A stretch of DNA of 6,397 nucleotides from Planctomycetales bacterium (GTDB lineage Bacteria; Planctomycetota; Phycisphaerae; SM23-33). A model generated the notes under the pieces. That model searched no databases and was not told the DNA's origin. It was given only the letters and a program-made list of their open reading frames with translations. The stretch spans positions 1-6,397 of the forward strand of contig JAUVIQ010000175.1 of NCBI GenBank assembly GCA_030592655.1, given 5' to 3'. The position numbers were made by a program, and so were the translations under genes. The stretch's first letter is position 1. The number at the start of each line of letters is the position of its first letter. Positions 1 to 5,168 of this stretch are shown here, one piece after another.

Positions 1-513
1 GGTCGGTGTGGCTACGACTACGCCGTCGCCCATGTAGCTTGCGATGTGGTCGTCGTCCCGGCTGATTCGCATCACGATCATCCGGAAGGGCGCTCCTGCC
101 GAGATAACCACGTCATTCGCCGCCGGTGAGGAAAAGGATTTTTCGCCTTCACCCACCCCGACCTGAAGCATCATTCGCCCAACGGGGCGAATTTTCCCCG
201 ACAGGACGTCCGGCAGGTGTTCGGTCATCTGCTCGACGCTGAAATCGGCGAGGAATCCGAGTTTTCCCATGTTAACGCCCATCATGGCGATACCCGACGG
301 CGCCAACCGCCGGGCCGACGCCAGGAGCGTACCGTCGCCGCCGAAGACGATGCACAGGTCAGCCTGAACACCGCTAAGGTCTTCGGCGCCCAGCACGTCA
401 ATCACGCCGACAACCTCAGCCTGTTCGGCAAACCAAGGCCGAAGCGATTCTACCTGCTCGGCAGCGCCTTGCTTGTCCCTGTTGACGATGATGAGAATTC
501 GCTTATCAGGCAT
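1..513 (-). CDS. nadK: NAD kinase (partial, 3' end beyond window)
   Basis: NAD kinase phosphorylates NAD to NADP using ATP (or polyphosphate) in the cytoplasm. The window holds the first 171 codons, and the gene runs off the left edge. Family signatures are visible in order. A hydrophobic N-terminal strand (RILIIVN, residues 5-11) comes first. The GGDGT motif follows at 58-62, with D60 as the expected catalytic aspartate. Next are GVNMGKLGFLAD at 79-90, the NDVVI motif at 133-137 (NE or ND contacts the NAD ribose in the family), and the start of the GDGVVVATPTGS block at 163-171. The family is usually about 280-300 residues, so roughly 60% is present. The ATG at 513 is the first plausible start: the codons upstream in frame are not start codons, and there is no clear Shine-Dalgarno sequence. 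The gene lies 46 bp downstream of the URO-D-like gene on the same strand and is probably co-transcribed with it. The identification is firm. Confidence 0.95.
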   Translation of the reverse strand, partial: MPDKRILIIVNRDKQGAAEQVESLRPWFAEQAEVVGVIDVLGAEDLSGVQADLCIVFGGDGTLLASARRLAPSGIAMMGVNMGKLGFLADFSVEQMTEHLPDVLSGKIRPVGRMMLQVGVGEGEKSFSSPAANDVVISAGAPFRMIVMRISRDDDHIASYMGDGVVVATPT

Positions 514-559
514 GGCGGTATGGTAACATAAACAGGAGCGTGGGAATAGGGATTAAGGA

Positions 560-1702
560 TTAAGAACTAGATAGGGCAGCGTTGTAGTCATCTACGATTT
601 GCCCAACCAGACGGACCCGCTCGATGTCGCCGGTCGAGGAGATTTCGTCGCTTATACCAAGGATGAGCCTGGGGGCAAACAGGTCGATGACCTTTTTCGT
701 GCATTCGGTTAGCACGTCGGGCCCGAAGGTCTGATCGAAGTAGATGGCCGGGATACCGTCGAGCAGGAACATTTGATCGCCCAGCGCAGCCTTGATTTCC
801 TCCAGTGTTACGTCGCCCTGCGGGACGGGAGTGATGGCTTCGATACCGTCCAGTCCGGTTTCTCCGGCATAGGGAAGGAGCGGTTTGCAGTTTCCGTCCC
901 AGTGTGCGTGGACGAACTTTCCAGCCGAGTGCAGCCGCTCACAGCGATGCTGATAGGCAGGCAGGACATACTTCTCGAAGAGGTTTGGTGGGAGCGTGCC
1001 GCTGTGAATGTTGTCGCCGAAATTGATGATCTTGATCGGCGAGGCGTTGATTACATCAATCAGCCGGTCGTGGCATTCGTTCAGGGCTGCAAAGTATTTT
1101 TCCACCTCTGTCGGCCAGTCGTATAGAGCGAAGACGGCGTCTTCGACGCCCATGGTGTCAACGTAGAGGTCCTGGACGGTTACGCGGGGCATGTATATAG
1201 TCGGCGCGCCCAACCCGCTCCATTCAGCCAGAAGATGATCGTAGGTTTGCTGGTTCCATTTCCACGAGGCATGCTCTGCCCGCCAGGTGGCCACGCGCGC
1301 GTCGGCGGCGTTGCAGATCGGCCACTTGACGGTAGCAGGCGATGGATGATTCGACGACTGACGGTACACCGCCCGCTGAGTTCCGACGGGCGTTTCCCAG
1401 GTTATCTCGCGGTCGGTCTGGTTAATCTGCCGCTCGGCCACCTTGACGCGTGTATCTTCCACACGCTCGAAGCAGGCGTTGAACTCGTAAATGCGGTTGG
1501 AGCACTGAAGGTGGCGATACATTTCCACATAGGTCATCTGGTCGTACGGTTCGGGGAGCGGCTGGTCATTGAATTTCTTGTCTGTCCACCAGCATTGTAT
1601 TCTCGGTTGCCAGATGATTCTGCCGCCGGTCCGGCCAAAGGCGACGTCGAGGTTGAATTGTGTAAGGTCCAGATTGGCGTGGTCGGTCGGTTGCGATGAC
1701 AT
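560..1702 (-). CDS. Uroporphyrinogen decarboxylase (URO-D) superfamily protein, not HemE
   Basis: A 380-residue protein of the URO-D superfamily, which includes HemE and corrinoid or cobalamin methyltransferases such as MtaA and CmuA. The C-terminal half carries the recognisable pattern: INFGDNIHSG (226-235), a PPNLFEKYVLPAY helix (238-250), GKFVHAHWDGN (261-271) followed by KPLLPYAGETGLDGIEAI (273-290), a GD-V-T-L-EEIK segment (296-304) and LLDGIPA (313-319). The N-terminal arginine-rich motif of true HemE (RPVWFMRQAGR type) is absent. The H-x-C-G zinc-site pattern of the methyltransferases is replaced by HAHWDGN. Heme biosynthesis is therefore unlikely; a methyltransferase-like or unknown role is an inference. 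The start at 1702 is preferred because AAGGA lies 8 nt upstream. The frame stays open back to a further ATG at 1888, but that extension would overlap kdsB and looks non-native. Length fits the family (about 340-400 residues). The protein has no signal peptide and is presumably cytoplasmic. It is the first gene of a likely two-gene unit with nadK. Confidence 0.85.
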   Translation of the reverse strand: MSSQPTDHANLDLTQFNLDVAFGRTGGRIIWQPRIQCWWTDKKFNDQPLPEPYDQMTYVEMYRHLQCSNRIYEFNACFERVEDTRVKVAERQINQTDREITWETPVGTQRAVYRQSSNHPSPATVKWPICNAADARVATWRAEHASWKWNQQTYDHLLAEWSGLGAPTIYMPRVTVQDLYVDTMGVEDAVFALYDWPTEVEKYFAALNECHDRLIDVINASPIKIINFGDNIHSGTLPPNLFEKYVLPAYQHRCERLHSAGKFVHAHWDGNCKPLLPYAGETGLDGIEAITPVPQGDVTLEEIKAALGDQMFLLDGIPAIYFDQTFGPDVLTECTKKVIDLFAPRLILGISDEISSTGDIERVRLVGQIVDDYNAALSSS

Positions 1703-1808
1703 AAAATCAATCCTTCGATGGGTGAGGAGTGTCTGGTCTTTATTGTTGCATGTCCGGCGGGAAAGAATACACTCAACCGGCACTGGTAACAAGGACTTGC
1801 AAGGTGAA
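1703..1808. promoter_or_regulatory. Divergent intergenic region between the URO-D-like gene and kdsB
   Basis: These 106 bp separate two divergent start codons, so the promoters of both transcription units are expected here. I could not pick out a convincing -35/-10 pair in either direction: candidate boxes such as TTGCAT or TACACT match the sigma-70 consensus at only three or four of six positions. No clear palindromic operator was seen. The call rests on gene arrangement, not on motifs. Confidence 0.4.
1711..1715 (-). promoter_or_regulatory. Shine-Dalgarno site of the URO-D-like gene
   Basis: On the minus strand this reads AAGGA, 8 nt before the ATG at 1702. It is the main reason for choosing that start over the in-frame ATG at 1888, which has no support. 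Confidence 0.7.
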
Positions 1809-2534
1809 ATGAAGGTTGTTGCGATTATTCCTGCGAGGTACGGCTCGACGCGATTGCCGGGCAAGCCGCTGCTGGACAAGACGGGCAAGCCGTTGATTCA
1901 GCACGTCGTCGAAGCCGTCCGGCTGGCTGGGCGAATCGAGTCTGTCTATGTCGCCACCGACGACGAGCGGATCGCCGAAGCCGTCCACGACTTCGGCGGA
2001 GAGGCGATTATGACACGCACCGATCACGCCAGCGGAACCGACCGCCTGGCAGAAGCCGCCGATACACTCGACCTGGCTGACGATGACATCGTTGTCAACG
2101 TCCAGGGCGACGAGCCGGAGATCAAACCGGATGATATCGACCGCCTCGTATCGCTACTGGTGGAATCGGCTGCACCGATGGCAACGCTTGCTGCACCGCT
2201 GGATTCCGATGCCGCCGAAAAACCCGATAACGTCAAGGTCGTTCTTGCCTCCGACGCATCGGCTATGTATTTTTCCCGCGCAAAAATCCCCTACGACCGC
2301 GACGGTTTGGGTATTCAATACCTGCTGCACTTGGGTATTTACGCGTATCGAAAGAAATTCCTGCTGGAGTTTGCGTCAATGCCTCCGACGCCGGCTGAAC
2401 AGGCGGAAAAACTCGAGCAGTTGCGGGCATTGGAGAACGGCTACCGCATCGCCGTATCTGTGGTCGCTTCGGCAGTGCCCGGTATAGATACGATGGACGA
2501 TTACGAAACATTCGTGGCGCGGACGAAACAGTAA
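1809..2534 (+). CDS. kdsB: 3-deoxy-manno-octulosonate cytidylyltransferase (CMP-Kdo synthetase)
   Basis: KdsB activates Kdo with CTP to give CMP-Kdo, the sugar donor for the inner core of lipopolysaccharide, in the cytoplasm. The 241-residue product is full length for the family (about 245-255). Motifs appear in the expected order: IPARYGSTRLPGKPL (7-21), the nucleotide-binding loop; VATDDE (48-53); MTRTDHASGTDRLAEA (68-83); VNVQGDEP (96-103), where D101 should bind the metal; VKVVL (142-146) with YFSRAKIPYDRDG (154-166); HLGIYAYRKKFL (174-185); LEQLRALENGYRI (202-214); and PGIDTMDD (224-231), where D227 is the second expected metal ligand. The start at 1809 matches the conserved N-terminus. 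An imperfect AAGG lies 4 nt upstream, and a better AAGGA at 1791-1795 is 13 nt away. No other Kdo genes are visible. It reads divergently from the URO-D-like gene and 73 bp before the DUF1844 gene. Confidence 0.96.
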   Translation: MKVVAIIPARYGSTRLPGKPLLDKTGKPLIQHVVEAVRLAGRIESVYVATDDERIAEAVHDFGGEAIMTRTDHASGTDRLAEAADTLDLADDDIVVNVQGDEPEIKPDDIDRLVSLLVESAAPMATLAAPLDSDAAEKPDNVKVVLASDASAMYFSRAKIPYDRDGLGIQYLLHLGIYAYRKKFLLEFASMPPTPAEQAEKLEQLRALENGYRIAVSVVASAVPGIDTMDDYETFVARTKQ

Positions 2535-2607
2535 GCCGGGTCGACAATTGCATTTTTATCCGAAAATGGGTATCTGTAGCATTTATGAAACAAACAGAGG
2601 AGCGAAT

Positions 2608-3015
2608 ATGAGCGAGAAAGAGTCTCAAGAGGGCGACAAGCCCAAAATCATCGTTGATGAGGACTGGAAAGACCAGGCCCAGGTCGAGAAACAGAAACTT
2701 GCTGAGGCGGAAGAATCCGTCCCCGCTGGTGGTGAGGCAGGGAAAGGGGCAAGAGAAATTCCTCCGGCGAGTTTTTCCGTACTGGTTACGAGTCTTGTTA
2801 CGCAGATTCTTTTCGCCCTCGGCGCAGTCGAAGACCCGCAGACCAAAAAACGCTACATGGACCTGAACCTGGCCAAGCATAACATCGACATGCTGTCGGT
2901 GCTGGAAGAAAAGACCAGCGGAAACCTTACGGAGCAGGAGAAGAAGTTGCTGGATTCAGCCCTTTACGAAGTGCGAATGGCATACGTTCAGGTGGCCCAG
3001 GCGTCGGGAGGTTGA
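2608..3015 (+). CDS. DUF1844 domain protein
   Basis: A 135-residue protein of unknown function. Residues 1-50 form a charged, Glu/Lys-rich, probably disordered N-terminus. Residues 55-130 match my knowledge of DUF1844: SFSVLVTSLVTQILFALGAVEDP (55-77), a hydrophobic helix with a conserved leu-gly; then DLNLAKHNIDMLSVLEEKTSGNLTEQE (85-111), with the family's AK-x(2)-ID-x-L and KT-x-GNLT signatures; then a final helix ending near VRMAYVQ (122-128). DUF1844 proteins are small, probably helical and cytoplasmic, and frequent in Planctomycetes and deltaproteobacteria; no biochemical role is known to me. The start at 2608 is well supported: GAGGAG lies 5 nt upstream, and the residues encoded before it look like untranslated sequence. 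The stop is 2 bp before the lipoprotein start, so the two are likely one operon and possibly continue from kdsB across a 73-bp gap. Confidence 0.88.
   Translation: MSEKESQEGDKPKIIVDEDWKDQAQVEKQKLAEAEESVPAGGEAGKGAREIPPASFSVLVTSLVTQILFALGAVEDPQTKKRYMDLNLAKHNIDMLSVLEEKTSGNLTEQEKKLLDSALYEVRMAYVQVAQASGG
3006..3011 (+). promoter_or_regulatory. Shine-Dalgarno site of the lipoprotein gene, inside the DUF1844 coding end
   Basis: GGGAGG lies within the last codons of the DUF1844 gene, 6 nt before the ATG at 3018. It settles the start: the alternative TTG at 3012 would have no spacing from it. The position also implies translational coupling between the two genes. Confidence 0.75.
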
Positions 3016-3017
3016 TT

Positions 3018-3413
3018 ATGCGTTATACCAGGATGTTATTGACGGCATTGTCGCTTGCGATTGTCGCTTTGGCGATTACGGGATGTGATACGTCGGCAAC
3101 CTTTCCATTCGATTACGATACCGTCTGGAACGCCGCTGTCGGCGAAGCCATTGTCTGGAAGCCCGACCTTATCTACGACGATAAACACCCATACCGGGTT
3201 TGTTGTACGAGGACTGACCTGTCCGGAAAAACGGAAATAAAATACGACCTGGAGGTTACAAAGGATATCAACCCCTTCGCCCGACGTCCCAGTACGAAGG
3301 TCTCTGTCAGCATGCGCCGGACCAAACCGTCGCGGGTGAGATTCACGCAGATGGAAAAAGATTTTCTCGAAAAAGTCGCCGAGCGCCTGATGCTTTCCCC
3401 GCCGCCGGAGTGA
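3018..3413 (+). CDS. Small putative lipoprotein of unknown function
   Basis: A 131-residue predicted lipoprotein. The N-terminus has basic residues (R2, R5), a hydrophobic core (residues 6-20) and a lipobox I-T-G-C ending at C23, which would be lipidated after cleavage by signal peptidase II. The mature part is about 108 residues. It starts with an FDYDTVWNAAVGEAI segment (31-45), then has alternating charged and hydrophobic strands (for example EIKYDLEV at 73-80 and KVSVSMRR at 94-101), and ends in a helix EKDFLEKVAERL (113-124). The Tyr/Asp-x-VW-x-A start followed by strands and a C-terminal helix recalls small alpha/beta envelope lipoproteins, but I do not recognise a family. Two adjacent cysteines (C62, C63) are unusual for an exported protein. 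The coupling to DUF1844 suggests a related function, which is inference. Confidence 0.8.
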   Translation: MRYTRMLLTALSLAIVALAITGCDTSATFPFDYDTVWNAAVGEAIVWKPDLIYDDKHPYRVCCTRTDLSGKTEIKYDLEVTKDINPFARRPSTKVSVSMRRTKPSRVRFTQMEKDFLEKVAERLMLSPPPE

Positions 3414-3480
3414 GAAAGGTTTTTAATATTTTCCACGAATCTGATTGACGCCCGAGGGTGTTGAATGATGAGTAGTTGAT

Positions 3481-3653
3481 TTCGGTTGCTTTGGTGCAAT
3501 GCGATAATGGCGGCTATTGGCCTGCGAGAAGTCTGAAGGAATTATGAGGAAACAAAAGATGTTCATGGTACGAACAGCAAGTGTGTTATTGGCTGTTATG
3601 GTTATGGTTTTTCCGGCGTTCGGCCTCGCCGACGACGAACGTAAGGCGACCAA
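3481..3653 (+). repeat. Duplicated leader and signal-peptide region, copy 1
   Basis: This stretch matches 4997-5168. The 78-nt untranslated leader aligns to the 77-nt leader of the next gene with 10 mismatches and one 1-nt gap (about 86% identity, counted by hand). The match continues through the signal peptide to the shared DERKAT segment. Both leaders contain TTGC and GCAA half-sites spaced by 5-6 nt (here 3486-3489 and 3496-3499) and the segment AGAAGTCTGAAGGAAT. In this copy GATAAT at 3503-3508 resembles a -10 box, but the other copy has GCTAAT and no -35 box is convincing. The leader probably carries the promoter and ribosome-binding region of each gene. Confidence 0.85.
3545..3550 (+). 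promoter_or_regulatory. Shine-Dalgarno site of the first exported paralog
   Basis: TGAGGA lies 8 nt before the ATG at 3559. It aligns with the stronger AAGGAG that precedes the paralog's start at 5074. The ATG at 3544 overlaps this site and is ATA in the paralog, so 3559 is the better start. Confidence 0.6.
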
Positions 3654-4950
3654 AACCCCACCCAATGCGACGGCGGAAAAGGTCGAGGCCGGATACAAGC
3701 CGGTCAAGCCCGGTACCGTCCGTATCTGGGACACCAACAAGAAGTACAAGATGAGGAGTCCCATCGGTCAGTGCATGAAGGACAAGCCAAAATGGTCGCC
3801 CGTTCCCTTCGGAAAAACCGACTACAAACCACGCGGCGACATAATACTCGAAAACGAGTACTTCTTCCTGTTCTGGAACAAGGGATATGCCGTCCGCCTC
3901 ATAGCCAAGTTGGCTAATAGCAAGGGTGGCATGGTCGATAACAAGATATACAAGGTGTACCAGACTAAAAGTGGCCGGCGGAACTTCGGAGGCGGCACAG
4001 GCACCAGCGCCCCGAAGATATTGAAGTACACCAGCACAGAGATCCTCATCGAGCACGCCGGCGAGGTAGGCAAGGCCGGTTCCGGCAATAAGCCAGTCGT
4101 AACGATCTACCGCATCCTCGGCGATAAGTGCTGGCTGGAGGTCAGGTCGGTCAAACGGGTCAACCAGCAGGGAATGCACGGGAAAAGCCGTATCTGTGCA
4201 TTCCTCAACAGTAAGTCCGACGAATACATCCTGGACGGAAAGAGAGCCACCTGGCCCGGAAGCAGCAACAACAGACACGCCAAGCCCGACACCATAGGGA
4301 TAATCAACTTCCACAGAGGCAGAACACCCCATGGCTTAATGTGGTTTATGACCGCACCACCCGGATTCGAAAAGTCCAAACTGACCTACCTGGGACACCA
4401 CGTTGACCGGTACTGGGAAGACGAATTCCCCCCGAACGACAGGCCCAGTTGCGGAGCGCAGTACGTCCAAATGAAAGACAAGGTCATCATCGCCGTACTC
4501 AACCGCAAAGGCCACTGGGAGCGCGAGGACGTCCTCAAACCTATCGCCGCAGGCGGAACCTACACCACTAAATTCAAAGCGCCTTTCCCCGGAAAGTGGC
4601 GGCTAATCGGCTTTGTGGTGGAGGATAAGAACTATAAGCCGCGTCCGAGGGTTACATCTTCGAAGATTCCCGAATCCTTCAAGACGCCGATTAATGGAAA
4701 ATATCACTACAGCACTGTTGAGATAAAGAAGGCCGGTGAAACCTTTACCTTCAAAAGCCCGGTGGCCGGCGTAATTGACTACCTGCTGATATATTTACAG
4801 GATCGGACAAAGAACACGCCCAAAGACGTCTTCACCCCGATGGGCGTTTATCGCCAGACCATTCTGGGCGAGAATGCGAAAAAGACCGAAGGTGAAACCG
4901 CGCCGGAGGTCATAAAGAAGATTAAGATCAAGATAAAATTGATTCGGTAG
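3559..4950 (+). CDS. Exported protein of unknown family, first of two tandem paralogs
   Basis: A 463-residue protein I cannot assign to a family. Residues 1-24 form a signal peptide (MFMVR, hydrophobic core, PAFGLA before the likely cleavage), so it should be exported. Residues 32-44 are a short linker. Residues 45-241 are a module shared with the next gene at about 71% identity. It starts GYKPVKPGTVRIWDTN and has strongly conserved blocks around GKTDYKPRGD (85-94), KCWLEV (190-195), VNQQG (201-205), RICAFLNSKSDE (211-222) and ILDGKRATWPG (224-234). Cysteines C191 and C213 are conserved and could form a disulfide. Residues 245-463 are predicted mostly beta (for example GKWRLIGFVV, 345-354) and end in a basic, alternating Lys/Ile tail (KKIKIKIKLIR, 453-463). 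There are no membrane segments besides the signal peptide. The start at 3559 is chosen by alignment with the paralog; ATG 3544 would add five residues. A link to polysaccharide is only suggested by the paralog's extra domain. Confidence 0.82.
   Translation: MFMVRTASVLLAVMVMVFPAFGLADDERKATKTPPNATAEKVEAGYKPVKPGTVRIWDTNKKYKMRSPIGQCMKDKPKWSPVPFGKTDYKPRGDIILENEYFFLFWNKGYAVRLIAKLANSKGGMVDNKIYKVYQTKSGRRNFGGGTGTSAPKILKYTSTEILIEHAGEVGKAGSGNKPVVTIYRILGDKCWLEVRSVKRVNQQGMHGKSRICAFLNSKSDEYILDGKRATWPGSSNNRHAKPDTIGIINFHRGRTPHGLMWFMTAPPGFEKSKLTYLGHHVDRYWEDEFPPNDRPSCGAQYVQMKDKVIIAVLNRKGHWEREDVLKPIAAGGTYTTKFKAPFPGKWRLIGFVVEDKNYKPRPRVTSSKIPESFKTPINGKYHYSTVEIKKAGETFTFKSPVAGVIDYLLIYLQDRTKNTPKDVFTPMGVYRQTILGENAKKTEGETAPEVIKKIKIKIKLIR
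3691..4282 (+). repeat. Duplicated shared-module coding region, copy 1
   Basis: This stretch encodes the module of about 197 residues that is repeated at 5812-6397 in the next gene. The copies differ by small in-frame gaps: two residues are lost in the first gene near the FLFW segment, and two short gaps occur in the second. Third-position differences are common while the protein stays conserved, which suggests both copies are under selection. Confidence 0.88.
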
Positions 4951-4996
4951 CAGCGGACTGTTGTCGAATGTCCATATGCGTCAATGAATATTCGGA

Positions 4997-5168
4997 TTCG
5001 GTTGCAAGGTGCAATACGCTAATGGTGGCTATTGGTCTGCAAGAAGTCTGAAGGAATCATAAGGAGATAAAAGATGTCCAAGGTACGAGTAGCAAGTGTG
5101 TTATTGGCTGTTATGGTTTTGGCTTTTCCGGCGTTCGGCCTCGCCGCCGATGAGCGTAAGGCGACCAA
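4997..5168 (+). repeat. Duplicated leader and signal-peptide region, copy 2
   Basis: Second copy of the region at 3481-3653. The TTGC and GCAA half-sites are at 5002-5005 and 5011-5014, with a 5-nt spacer against 6 nt in copy 1. The signal-peptide stretch SVLLAVMV to PAFGLA is almost unchanged between copies. Confidence 0.85.
5061..5066 (+). promoter_or_regulatory. Shine-Dalgarno site of the second exported paralog
   Basis: AAGGAG is 7 nt before the ATG at 5074. It is a better match than the copy in the first paralog and anchors the start of this gene. Confidence 0.75.

Noticed and set aside
550..564. Short direct repeat (GGATTAAGGATTAA) after the URO-D-like gene.
   Set aside because: Only two units of about 7 bp in a spacer; no sign of function or mobility.
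1569..1808. Upstream extension of kdsB.
   Set aside because: The KdsB family begins at the MKVVAIIPARYGS segment encoded from 1809; the extension is antisense to the URO-D-like gene.
560..1888. Longer form of the URO-D-like gene starting at the ATG at 1888.
   Set aside because: The extra 62 residues would overlap the start of kdsB on the other strand, do not resemble the family, and have no ribosome-binding site; AAGGA supports the start at 1702.
2548..2576. TTGCAT and TATCTG with 17-bp spacing as a promoter before the DUF1844 gene.
   Set aside because: Each box matches the consensus at only three of six positions, so chance is a good explanation.
2263..2880. A 205-codon minus-strand reading frame across the end of kdsB and the start of the DUF1844 gene.
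   Set aside because: It overlaps two well-supported plus-strand genes and its product has no recognisable features.
3414..3480. Possible intrinsic terminator after the lipoprotein gene, because of the TTTTT run at 3420-3424.
   Set aside because: No GC-rich hairpin precedes the T run; the only pairing I could find is about 4 bp of GAAA with TTTC.
3503..3508. GATAAT as a -10 promoter box before the first exported paralog.
   Set aside because: No acceptable -35 box lies 16-18 bp upstream, and the duplicate leader has GCTAAT at the same place. It may still be real, but the sequence alone does not support it.
3586..4332. A 248-codon minus-strand reading frame opposite the first exported paralog, with similar ones at 5101-5577 and 5872-6180 opposite the second.
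   Set aside because: They recur because the plus-strand genes are duplicated and codon bias keeps the opposite frame open. The plus strand has signal peptides, ribosome-binding sites and conserved protein modules.
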